Below, one piece after another: positions 1 to 8,418 of a stretch of 17,772 nucleotides of DNA. A model generated the notes under the pieces. That model had not been told where the DNA came from. It searched no databases and worked only from the letters and a program-made list of their open reading frames with translations. Numbering within the stretch: the first letter of the stretch is position 1; each line of letters starts with the position of its first letter. Source of the stretch: Candidatus Poseidoniaceae archaeon (GTDB taxonomy: Archaea > Thermoplasmatota > Poseidoniia > Poseidoniales > Poseidoniaceae); contig JAKMGM010000022.1 in NCBI GenBank assembly GCA_022424925.1, forward strand, positions 1 through 17,772, in the 5' to 3' direction. The position numbers and the translations under genes are program-made.

Positions 1-3000
1 GGTCAAGTCACAAACCCAGGAAACGACGACAACATGACCATCATCGAATTCAGTTGTCTTACCAACTCGTATCCTACCACCTACACATTCAGCGCTACGA
101 ACCCTCCACCAAACTCGCACGTCATTAACATGAATACCGTTACTTCTCAAGAGTTCGATATCGGGGACATGGACGGAGATAACGTCGTCGATGCCCTCGT
201 TATGATGGACAGCAATCTTGAGAACGTCACCTACGTCACATCCTCGGCAGTTGGTACGTGGTCTTCGCCGACCCTTGCTTACTTCGGCCCGTACATCTCT
301 TGGTCCGTGGCAATTGCTGACTTGAACGGAGACCAAGAACCCGATTTCATCAACCCAACCATTGCTTACCAGCAGAACACAACCGACTCGGCTGGCGGTT
401 CGACCTCTTCGTTCTTCCTCAACTTCCCTACCACTGTTCAGGTCACCCTTTCGAACGGCAACGGCGGGCACTTGAACCCTCTTTCGTACGCTGCCGGCCG
501 TCGACCGAATGTGGTTGACGTTGGCCAACTTGCAGGTTCCAGCACCTCTGCTGATGACCTTGTAATCGGCCATGCAAACTGGCGTTTCTCCGGTTGGAGA
601 GACAATTTCGGCTGGGAAGGACAGTACGACACCATTTCAGTCATTGAGATGGACAGCAAAGACCTGTCCGTATCGTCGATAGAGATTTCTCCGGTTGACA
701 AATTCTTCGGCTTCGTTGGAGAAGGAACCCGTGACATCAATGTCACAGTCACCAACACGGGCATGGATGTTCTCAACGGACAACAAGCAACATTGGATGT
801 TGAACTGAAAATAGTCGACGCAGCAAACTCGACGAATACGACCGTCTACGAGATGGATTGGGACAACCCAGAAAACAAAGCTTCCTGCGCTGGATGTGTG
901 TGGTCTTATGAAGAATACATCGATCAATCAACCATGTGGCACGAAGAAACCAACAATTCCGTTGGTGGTACATCGGGCAACAACGACCCGAACGTGTCCG
1001 CTAATTATCAGAACCCTACCGATTTCATGTGGGCTGGTTACTACGATACCAATTCAAGTGGCGACACCTGGTCAGGATACGGTAGAAACTGGGACGATGC
1101 AATGGTCTTGGAAGATGTCGATTTGAGCGGCTCGGACCGTGCTTTCTTGAGCGTTGAATTGTTCCGACATCTTGGGCATGGAGCCCTGGGTAGCGCTGAC
1201 GCAACCGGTAATTTCCTTGTGGGCGATGTCTGGGACGATGTGGCCATGATTGAAATCGGAAGCATCGAAACTGGATGGTCCACCATTGCGTGCCCAGACA
1301 GTGCCCAACTCGCCGGCGCCTGTGGTTCCGGTGAATCAATGTGGGGTGGATTTGACAATGACCGTTTGTTCAAGCAAGCGATTGGCGGTGCACCTGAAGG
1401 TATCTATTACTACGGCGTTCAATCCTTCGGAACCTACTACGGTTGGGACAACTTCACCGAAGAAGGTGATGGCATCTTCGATCTAAGCCCTTGGGCTGGA
1501 GAAACTGTTGACATCAGATTCCGTTTGCGAACTGGTTTCGAAGGTTCAATCTCCGACGATAATGATTCGACTTGGAGCGGTCGAGATGGGTTTGCCGTTG
1601 ATAACCTCAGCATTTGGAAACAAACCACGGCTTTCCTACCGAACCCACAAGTTCAGCAAGCCAATGTTCCACTCAACAACCTCGGTCCCGGCCAAGAATT
1701 TACGACGTCTATTTCCGCCAACTTGCTGAACGACACGACCTACCGCATATCCGCAGTCTTGTCGGGGAATGCTTGGGATGAGCAGAGCCAAAACGACGAA
1801 ATTGTAGGCTACATCACTCCATTCAATCTGTATGACCCGATGGTTGAGGGTCTTGAATACTTCAACCCTGGTGGGCTGTATGCTGAAGGTATCTTTGACA
1901 TCGAAGTTGCAACCAACAACTATGGAAATACTCCGGTCGACTACGATATCAAAGCGACAGTCTACTCTGCAACGCCTTCTGACATTTACTGTGGTACGCC
2001 AAGTGCGCTCTGCGAAGAGTCATTTGAAGGTGGTGCGAACGGTTACCGTTACGAAGAGAGTCAAAACCCGCAAGGTGCCGTTTACAACGAAGACACCTGC
2101 CAAGAGAATATTTTCAACAACCACGCCTATTGGTTCGGTCATCCTTGTGATACTGGCTCAAACGGCTATGGCGATGCATGGGCAAACGAGACCCTTACCA
2201 TCCCTGATGTTGACCTCACTTCGATGAGCGGCGATTTCGTCTCGCTCAACTTTGAGTACTATGCAGACACATTCTACGGTATTGATTCCGATGGAATCAG
2301 TATTGTTGACGTGAACGATTATGCAGCCATGACATTGGATATTCTCCGTGACGGTGCCACATACAGCAGCGTCGTCATGGGACAATGGAACGATTACAAC
2401 GAAGATGGAACCTGTCAAGTTGACGAAAACGGCGACAACATCGTTAACGAATCAGAACCTGTTGACTTCGCTGAGATTTCTTACATTGGAGACGATGCCT
2501 CCACAGACGGTTCTGCAGGCAACTACAATGTATTCTTCAACACCAACGACCTTGTAGCCACCACGAGTATTGACTTAACCCACCTTTATGCGCTCAATAC
2601 GTCCTCATCCATCACATCTGAGTGGGACTTTGAATGCATGTCACTGGCTGGTTCGGTCGTTGATATCAACTTCGAATTCCAGTCCGATGATGACGGTCGA
2701 AACGGAATTAATGACGGTTTCAAGGGTGTTGCATTCAACAACATTTCTTTGCAAGAGTTCACCTTCATTGAAGACAATGCATACACTATTTCCAAGACCA
2801 ACATCGATGCAGACGATTCAACCACTGATTTCGTGGCGAGCCATGAATTCTTTGCGGGAGTTTACAAAATTGATGTTGAAACAATCTTCGACAACACCAC
2901 GGTTGGTAAACCATGGTTCAACGATAACGAACTGTCCATTTCAAACAATCGAGAAACCGTGATTTTCAACGTTGAATCGGTCGATATCACGCTTGGAAAG

Positions 3001-5871
3001 CCAAACACTCTGAACTGCTTAAACGACCAAACACTCGAGTGTGTTATGCCAATTGACAGCGCATTAACGCATGACTGGACACTCAAAGCAACCAACGGTG
3101 TACTCGCAGGAGACTACATCTTCAACATGAATATCTTTGATATGACTTCAGGCTCTGAGGCACACACCACGACCGCTGGCCCAGCACAGACGCTTGACTC
3201 ACATCAGCTGATCGACATATCCTTCACACCTTGGAACGGATGGCAAGACGGTCACGAGTACAACATCAGTTTCAACGCAGAGTTGGCAAACGGTAACCCG
3301 TCCGGAAACGTTCGTTACTTCCACGCAACCTTTGCAGATTCAGTCGATGTCGCTATTCTTTCTGACACTTCGCCTCGAACCTCGGCTATCAAGGAAGATC
3401 TCAACATCCTCGGTATGACCTACACGCAGTTCGATATCAACGACTGGGACACATACTTCCTCAGCGGTTGGTTCACCCACTACGACAAGATTGTCTTACC
3501 TTGGCAAACAGATATCGCTGCGAAGGATATTGAAAACGGTGGACGAGGGTACTATCAGAAACTCGGTTCGACAGCAAACAAGAACACGCTTGAAGGATTC
3601 ATGTACGCAGGCGGAACTGTTCAGGCGCATCTTGGACCTCAAGGAAGCCAAGTTTACGGACTCGACCAAGGATTGACTGGACGTCTTCCGTTTGGACTTA
3701 ACATCCAAAGCAAGAACCTCGGAGAAAGCCCGATTACCTATGCTGAAACGAACTTTGCAGACCCATATCATCCACTGATGGACAATGTTGACTTGGCTGC
3801 ATTCCAAGGTTTCGATGCATCTTCGACCGTTGCAACTGCCGTTCTCGACACCAACTCCCAGAGTGCGAACAACGTACCAGAACGCTGTGGTGGTTACAGT
3901 GAGACAAAGAAAGACGGTACATTCCAAAGAATCATCCGTCAAGACGGAACACAAGCTCAACAAAAAGACACTATTCTTGGTGTCTGCAGTTACCAATCCG
4001 GCGGACTGATCGTCACAACCATCGACGTTTCAACGCATTCGGAGCGAGCTGACAGTACAACGCTTCCTCTCCTTGGAAACATGCTAAGCTACCAGGTGAC
4101 ACCCTACCCAACCGGATTCGGTGTTCTTGGCGATGGTTTGGACTTGCAAATCAACGGTGTTACGCCAGACAACGACCCGAGCACGGGCGGCTACGAAGAC
4201 CACTACATCAAGAGCAACGCAGAACTCACGTTCTCCTTTGTTTCTGATACGAGCGAAACTTTGAGCACCGATTGGGTGATTGATGGTCCAACATCTTGGA
4301 CCGGTGCGACAATGGCGAGTGGAACCTCCCACACGACAGATACCAACCCGCTCATGATGTTCTGTAAGACAGACCTTGCTTCCGCTACCGGATGTACACA
4401 AGGTGAACAATGGGACATTACACTCATTCTTCACGACGCTCAGGGCCACTCTCGTGTGATTTCCGTAACTGTTGAAACAAACGATGTTTATGCAGACGCA
4501 TTCCGACCGACAGCTGATGCAGAAATTGACATGCGTGATGATTACGCCGAACAAATCGAGTTCTTGAAGACGAACACGATTCAATCGAAAGAATGGGATG
4601 TACACCAGATACGTTTGAACGAAAACAACGCCCCACTCACTGTGTACTTCGACGCAGGCAACTCTTCTGACGAAGACGCATTGGACGGAAACGGAATCGA
4701 ACGCTATGAATGGAAGGTCTTGTTCGACGCTCCATACGGCGATGATGACTTTGACATTGAAGGTCATGAGTTTGTTCAAACCGCAGCCAGCGATGGTCTG
4801 TTCGCCTACACATTCAGCAACCTAACGACCGATGCCTCAGGCGCATCCAACACAGAGATTCGTATCGAGTTAGTTGTATTCGACGGTGCAGACAAGTTCT
4901 CCGAGAAGCACAGAATGTACTTCGTAGTTGTTCCAAACGACTTCGGCGATGATGAGCCAGATGTTGACATCAACTTCGACTTGAACAACTCTCGAATCGT
5001 ATCTCCAACCATTACCGTTTCAGGAACAGTACTGTCCGGCGCTGAATCACAGAACGATGTCTATGTTGAAATTGCTTTCATGGAAGAAAGTTTCACAGCA
5101 AGCGCTATCGAGAAATTCAACATGGAAAACGATGAGACTTGGGCGAAAACCAAGGTCGGACTCGGTGACGGTGATACATTCTCGCTCACCTTGTCGCTTG
5201 AGGACTTCTACACCAACAAATCGGTAAGTCAGCGTGTGTTTATTCGAATCTATGAAGGTCAAGCACCTGACGAACGACACGTGATTGTCAAGTGGCAAGA
5301 ATTCCAGTTGGCAGCATGTCAAGGTCTTGAGGCTCCTGCAGAAGCGGAAGCGGCTGGCGGAGAGTTCGTGTTCATCGATGGTGAATGTGAATGGTCCGGA
5401 GCCTGGACGCTCGTTGATGGTGAGTGGGTTGAACCTCAAACCACAAATGACGAAGACTCGAGTGAGAGTGCTTTGGCAGGACTTGGGATACCGCTTATGG
5501 TTGGAGCACTTGTGTTGCTCATACTCGTTGGAACAATGTTCTTCCTGCGACGTGGTGACGGCGAAGAAAAGGACTTTGCAATGGGTGACAGTGCATTTGG
5601 TGGCGTCATTGACCAAACTGAACAATATGTCCAGCAACTGATCGCTCAAGGCTACCCCGAAGAAACTGCGCGTGCCTATGCGCAGCAATACTCGGCTCAA
5701 GCAGCGGCCGCCGCTCCAGCAGCTGCGGCACCCGCAGCAGCAGCTCCGGCCATGGATAATGCAGTCTACCAGCAATATTACCAGCAGTTCACTGCACAAG
5801 GTTACGATGCCCAAACTGCAGCAGCCTACGCTCAACAGTATGCGTTGCAGTACGCTCAGAGTCAACAGTAA
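1..5871 (+). CDS. Giant multi-domain cell-surface protein with C-terminal membrane anchor (5' partial)
   Basis: The frame is open from base 1, so the gene begins upstream and the Met at 34 is probably internal; residue numbers below count from that Met. Modules that can be seen are: FG-GAP-like Asp-rich repeats (about 41-110, DMDGDNVVD and DLNGDQEPDF), a CARDB-like segment (about 234-280), two jelly-roll modules ending in 'G(F)xxNxSI' strands (about 275-530 and 660-910), an alpha/beta Rossmann- or GATase-like segment (about 1103-1350, starting VDVAILSD and ending GGLIVTTIDVS), and a PKD-like domain (about 1532-1636, DAGNSSDEDALDGNG). A single membrane helix (1813-1838) is followed by RR, placing the bulk outside and about 105 residues inside. 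The interior tail carries an Ala/Pro linker and a duplicated helical motif. It is probably an adhesion, substrate-binding or surface-layer protein. No catalytic residues could be assigned. Domain names come from recalled family patterns; the membrane anchor is the surest part. Confidence 0.85.
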   Translation, partial: GQVTNPGNDDNMTIIEFSCLTNSYPTTYTFSATNPPPNSHVINMNTVTSQEFDIGDMDGDNVVDALVMMDSNLENVTYVTSSAVGTWSSPTLAYFGPYISWSVAIADLNGDQEPDFINPTIAYQQNTTDSAGGSTSSFFLNFPTTVQVTLSNGNGGHLNPLSYAAGRRPNVVDVGQLAGSSTSADDLVIGHANWRFSGWRDNFGWEGQYDTISVIEMDSKDLSVSSIEISPVDKFFGFVGEGTRDINVTVTNTGMDVLNGQQATLDVELKIVDAANSTNTTVYEMDWDNPENKASCAGCVWSYEEYIDQSTMWHEETNNSVGGTSGNNDPNVSANYQNPTDFMWAGYYDTNSSGDTWSGYGRNWDDAMVLEDVDLSGSDRAFLSVELFRHLGHGALGSADATGNFLVGDVWDDVAMIEIGSIETGWSTIACPDSAQLAGACGSGESMWGGFDNDRLFKQAIGGAPEGIYYYGVQSFGTYYGWDNFTEEGDGIFDLSPWAGETVDIRFRLRTGFEGSISDDNDSTWSGRDGFAVDNLSIWKQTTAFLPNPQVQQANVPLNNLGPGQEFTTSISANLLNDTTYRISAVLSGNAWDEQSQNDEIVGYITPFNLYDPMVEGLEYFNPGGLYAEGIFDIEVATNNYGNTPVDYDIKATVYSATPSDIYCGTPSALCEESFEGGANGYRYEESQNPQGAVYNEDTCQENIFNNHAYWFGHPCDTGSNGYGDAWANETLTIPDVDLTSMSGDFVSLNFEYYADTFYGIDSDGISIVDVNDYAAMTLDILRDGATYSSVVMGQWNDYNEDGTCQVDENGDNIVNESEPVDFAEISYIGDDASTDGSAGNYNVFFNTNDLVATTSIDLTHLYALNTSSSITSEWDFECMSLAGSVVDINFEFQSDDDGRNGINDGFKGVAFNNISLQEFTFIEDNAYTISKTNIDADDSTTDFVASHEFFAGVYKIDVETIFDNTTVGKPWFNDNELSISNNRETVIFNVESVDITLGKPNTLNCLNDQTLECVMPIDSALTHDWTLKATNGVLAGDYIFNMNIFDMTSGSEAHTTTAGPAQTLDSHQLIDISFTPWNGWQDGHEYNISFNAELANGNPSGNVRYFHATFADSVDVAILSDTSPRTSAIKEDLNILGMTYTQFDINDWDTYFLSGWFTHYDKIVLPWQTDIAAKDIENGGRGYYQKLGSTANKNTLEGFMYAGGTVQAHLGPQGSQVYGLDQGLTGRLPFGLNIQSKNLGESPITYAETNFADPYHPLMDNVDLAAFQGFDASSTVATAVLDTNSQSANNVPERCGGYSETKKDGTFQRIIRQDGTQAQQKDTILGVCSYQSGGLIVTTIDVSTHSERADSTTLPLLGNMLSYQVTPYPTGFGVLGDGLDLQINGVTPDNDPSTGGYEDHYIKSNAELTFSFVSDTSETLSTDWVIDGPTSWTGATMASGTSHTTDTNPLMMFCKTDLASATGCTQGEQWDITLILHDAQGHSRVISVTVETNDVYADAFRPTADAEIDMRDDYAEQIEFLKTNTIQSKEWDVHQIRLNENNAPLTVYFDAGNSSDEDALDGNGIERYEWKVLFDAPYGDDDFDIEGHEFVQTAASDGLFAYTFSNLTTDASGASNTEIRIELVVFDGADKFSEKHRMYFVVVPNDFGDDEPDVDINFDLNNSRIVSPTITVSGTVLSGAESQNDVYVEIAFMEESFTASAIEKFNMENDETWAKTKVGLGDGDTFSLTLSLEDFYTNKSVSQRVFIRIYEGQAPDERHVIVKWQEFQLAACQGLEAPAEAEAAGGEFVFIDGECEWSGAWTLVDGEWVEPQTTNDEDSSESALAGLGIPLMVGALVLLILVGTMFFLRRGDGEEKDFAMGDSAFGGVIDQTEQYVQQLIAQGYPEETARAYAQQYSAQAAAAAPAAAAPAAAAPAMDNAVYQQYYQQFTAQGYDAQTAAAYAQQYALQYAQSQQ
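5626..5847 (+). repeat. Duplicated YxQQ(L/F)xAQGY-type helical motif in the cytosolic tail
   Basis: Two related segments of about 24 residues lie 50 residues apart after the membrane helix of the giant surface protein. The first starts YVQQLIAQGYPEETARAYAQ and the second YYQQFTAQGYDAQTAAAYAQ. An Ala/Pro-rich linker joins them. Each reads as a short helix, a turn at QGY, and a second helix. The layout recalls a minimal UBA-like helical motif, in which an MGF/MGY loop occupies the same place, but the similarity is only by eye. A simple protein-docking or self-association tail is equally possible. Confidence 0.6.
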
Positions 5872-5900
5872 CTGTTGGTGTCAGCACGGAGTGCGTGATG

Positions 5901-6042
5901 TGTTGAGCGTTAGCAAGGCTCGATAAATCGTACAACACAGTGTTGCTGATACGCTTGTCTGCTTCGCATTGCATGCATCAGCCCGCAGGTCGTGAACGTT
6001 GGTATCTTGATATCAACATTGAATCTCTTGGTACGCTCAACA
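5901..6042 (+). ncRNA. Candidate structured RNA closed by a 10-bp stem
   Basis: TGTTGAGCGT (5901-5910) is exactly complementary to ACGCTCAACA (6033-6042). Three nested hairpins lie between the arms: 5933-5945, 5945-5982 (six pairs, sharing one base with the first) and 5998-6017 (nine pairs with one G-U). Together they would make a multibranched fold of about 142 nt. The G-U pair at 6002/6013 would become A-C on the other strand, which mildly favours plus-strand transcription. I see no tRNA, SRP RNA or RNase P signature. It may instead be a 3' UTR or leader structure. Confidence 0.3.
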
Positions 6043-6162
6043 TTACCTGCGTCAGAAACAGCGCCACACGAACAGTATTGTTCAACGTCAACTTTGGCCC
6101 ATATCAACACCACGGTTTGTGAGGACGGGTGGTACATGGAACCCACATCCCGTAGAATCACG

Positions 6163-6170
6163 CTTTAACA
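6163..6170 (+). promoter_or_regulatory. Possible TATA-like element of the lipoprotein-MFS gene
   Basis: CTTTAACA lies 33-40 bp before the ATG at 6203, in the one A/T-rich patch near the start. No Shine-Dalgarno site is evident before that ATG, so a short-leader or leaderless transcript would fit. This rests on position and base composition only. Confidence 0.25.
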
Positions 6171-6202
6171 ATCTTGAAGTTAAGCCGAGAGACCCTTAAC
6201 CC

Positions 6203-8323
6203 ATGCGACCGGTTCACTTCGTGTTGGTTCTGGTCCTGCTCACATCCCTTTCGGGCTGTTTGGGCGGTGGAGCGTCCTCTGATGATATACTCGGCACCTT
6301 CGAGGTTGAATCCACGCTGACTCCCGTCGAAGTCGAGGCCAAATCTGCTTACTATCAGGACGGTGAGACCGTGTCGTGGACGGTTGAATCAGGTCCTGTA
6401 GCTGATGCCATCGAGGCTGCAGGTGGGAATGTAGTCGGGGTGTTGTTCTCCTTAAGTTATGCCGAGGACGAATCCTCTGGCGGTCCACTGTGCACCGGTG
6501 GTGAGGCCGACCAACCCGACACAATATCCGGCTCCTCTGCCAAGGGGGAATGGGCGCTCTCGGCCGACGATGTGAACCCTGGTTCCCATGATGTTAACCT
6601 CACATGGCATAACCAGTCACTGCTCTCGGGCGTGATTGAAGGGTTGACCAAGGGTGATATTGAGGCACAATTGGCCTTTGGTGAGGAAGCCCTCGGAACC
6701 TATGATTTGAGCCTCACCGTCAACGCAGAGGCTTTCAACGGGCCGCTCTGTTCGAACATCGACGATGGAGAAGAAGTTGCCAGCATAGTCAGTTTACTGG
6801 TGCTCGATTTCACCGTTCTCAGCGAGGGCGAAGAGGAGGCGTTGGCGTTGGCGGTTGGCGATGGTTCGTTGCCACTTTTCATGTTCGCAGCCTGGATTTT
6901 CCCAGTCGTGCTCTTCGTGGGATATGTCTCAGTCAAACAGCGAGACCGCTTTCACCTCGACCTCGATTTTAGTGAACCAGAAACAGAGGTCATTGAGACA
7001 GAATCCCTTTCAGACGGCGAGACCCTTGTCGACAGCTATCGAGCCCGTGTCATCACCCTCTCTGCTCTCTATGTCGCACAGGGCGTACCGTGGGGCTTCA
7101 TCACCGTCACGATGGTGACCTTCCTCGCTGCTGAAGGGGCGGACGCTAGCGACCTTGCGTATCTACTGACGCTCGGCACGTTACCGTGGTCGTTCAAGTT
7201 CCTTTGGGGGCCTATCATTGACCGATTCCAGAAACCCGAATTCGGCCGGCGACGGCCCTGGATTTTGATTGCTCAGACCGGTATGGTTGCTCTACTCGTT
7301 ATCATGCTCGTGGTGCCTGACTTGACCAACAACATCTCCCTGCTCGGGGCGCTGTTCTTCGTGTACAACGTGTTCACGGCGCTTCAAGATGTATCGACCG
7401 ATGCCTTGGCAGTTGACGTGCTTCAATCGCATGAATTTGAGCGGGTTAACAGTTACATGTTCACGGCCAAGTCGCTGGGCGGTATTATCGGCGGAGCAGG
7501 TCTTGGGACTATCATCGGGGTTGTGGGCATCAGAGGAGCCTTTCTGATCCAAATCCCTCTTCTCGTCATCATCATGATGGTGCCTTTGTTCATGCGCGAG
7601 CGTCCAGGAGAGAAGCGCTTCCCTTGGGACGAAGTCGACACTGCTGAGGAAGTTGAGGTGGCTGACGAGCCTTTGGAAGGAGCAGAGGACGTGCGGGACT
7701 TCGCCGTTATTTTGAGGGACATCAAGACCGCTTTTTCCGTTCGTTCAGCCCAACTGGGCATTGCAGTCAGTCTCATGATATCCCTTGCGTTCATTCTCAT
7801 TCCCATTCTTCCGCTGCTGTTCCTTCAAGAGTTGGGGTGGAGTCAAGAAGAATTCAACGCCACAAAGGGGGGTATCATCCTCTTGGTCACGATGCTCGGG
7901 GCCATGGCGGGTGGTGAACTTGGTCGCCGATTTGGTGGGAAATCCATGTTGATGTACGCAGCGCTCGGTGCGTCGATGACCACATTGCTGTGGGGTACAT
8001 TTGACAACATGTGGAGCGAGGGTTGGTTCATGATGCTCGTGTGGCTTGTCCACACATTCCTCTGGGCTATTGTTTCCATCTGCGCCTATTCACTCATGAT
8101 GCGGGTGACTTGGTCGGAAGTCGGAGGAACTCAATTCACCGGTTACATGGCGATGATGAATCTCTCTGCTATCATTGGCTACCAGTTGGCGCCCATCTTC
8201 GCTGAACGCTACAACTACCAGACCATCTTCTACATCGCTGCCGTGCTCGAGACGTTCGTGGTGCTGGCTGTTTTGTTCATAGACCCTGAAGAAACAGACC
8301 GAACACTCAACGCTGCTGTGTGA
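6203..8323 (+). CDS. AmpG-type MFS transporter fused to an N-terminal lipoprotein domain
   Basis: The protein has 706 residues. Residues 1-19 form a lipoprotein signal with lipobox LSGC (lipidated Cys19). A soluble, probably beta-rich domain follows (about 25-215). An extra membrane helix (about 223-246) and an acidic cytosolic linker then lead into a 12-helix major facilitator domain (about 280-700). The transporter part carries AmpG-like landmarks: YVAQGVPWG (about 291), FKFLWGPIIDRF (about 331), GRRRPWI (about 349) and ALQDVSTDALAVDVL (393-407, typical of AmpG and SLC33 proteins). Bacterial AmpG imports anhydro-muropeptides, and SLC33 moves acetyl-CoA. The substrate here is unknown, since archaea of this type lack murein. 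The extra helix makes topological sense: it allows an outside lipoprotein domain and a cytosolic N-terminus for the MFS core. The gene converges on the M28 peptidase gene, 95 bp away. The fold is confident; the substrate is not. Confidence 0.85.
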   Translation: MRPVHFVLVLVLLTSLSGCLGGGASSDDILGTFEVESTLTPVEVEAKSAYYQDGETVSWTVESGPVADAIEAAGGNVVGVLFSLSYAEDESSGGPLCTGGEADQPDTISGSSAKGEWALSADDVNPGSHDVNLTWHNQSLLSGVIEGLTKGDIEAQLAFGEEALGTYDLSLTVNAEAFNGPLCSNIDDGEEVASIVSLLVLDFTVLSEGEEEALALAVGDGSLPLFMFAAWIFPVVLFVGYVSVKQRDRFHLDLDFSEPETEVIETESLSDGETLVDSYRARVITLSALYVAQGVPWGFITVTMVTFLAAEGADASDLAYLLTLGTLPWSFKFLWGPIIDRFQKPEFGRRRPWILIAQTGMVALLVIMLVVPDLTNNISLLGALFFVYNVFTALQDVSTDALAVDVLQSHEFERVNSYMFTAKSLGGIIGGAGLGTIIGVVGIRGAFLIQIPLLVIIMMVPLFMRERPGEKRFPWDEVDTAEEVEVADEPLEGAEDVRDFAVILRDIKTAFSVRSAQLGIAVSLMISLAFILIPILPLLFLQELGWSQEEFNATKGGIILLVTMLGAMAGGELGRRFGGKSMLMYAALGASMTTLLWGTFDNMWSEGWFMMLVWLVHTFLWAIVSICAYSLMMRVTWSEVGGTQFTGYMAMMNLSAIIGYQLAPIFAERYNYQTIFYIAAVLETFVVLAVLFIDPEETDRTLNAAV

Positions 8324-8418
8324 GTCTTGTTTGAGGGATTTTATCCGAGGTCATGTCGGTCGGAATACCATGGTGGAACTCTTTACAATCTAGCGAGAGA
8401 AATACACACAACAAATGT

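Larger units (their letters stand above)
5872..6202. other. 331-bp intergenic gap rich in inverted repeats
   Basis: No convincing protein gene was seen. A ten-codon ORF at 6135-6167 has no supporting signal. The gap instead holds many inverted repeats: CAACAG/CTGTTG around the preceding stop codon (5863-5877), GCAC/GTGC (5884-5894), a perfect 10-bp pair (5901-5910 with 6033-6042), CAACA/TGTTG (5933-5945), GCTGAT/ATCAGC (5945-5982), a 9-bp arm pair (5998-6017), GAACA/TGTTC (6070-6083) and ACGGG/CCCGT (6125-6153). The last 40 bp probably contain the promoter of the following transporter gene. The first elements may help terminate the giant surface-protein transcript. Confidence 0.6.

Noticed and set aside
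4084..4779. 231-residue antisense ORF opposite the giant surface-protein gene
   Set aside because: No start signal or domain was seen, and it lies fully inside a well-supported coding region.
5047..5865. 272-residue antisense ORF opposite the end of the giant surface-protein gene
   Set aside because: The plus-strand protein has clear domains and a membrane helix here. The antisense product is Cys/Ser-rich without recognisable motifs and is a by-product of plus-strand codon use.
6135..6167. Ten-codon ORF in the gap before the transporter
   Set aside because: It is very short, has no ribosome site and overlaps a hairpin; chance is the simpler explanation.
5872..6202. tRNA, SRP RNA or RNase P RNA in the long gap
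   Set aside because: No T-loop, SRP domain IV or RNase P core motifs were found; only generic inverted repeats are present.
8336..8346. GGAT-TTT-ATCC inverted repeat between the convergent transporter and peptidase genes, considered as a two-way terminator
   Set aside because: The stem is only 4 bp and no T-run follows on either strand, so it is too weak to call.
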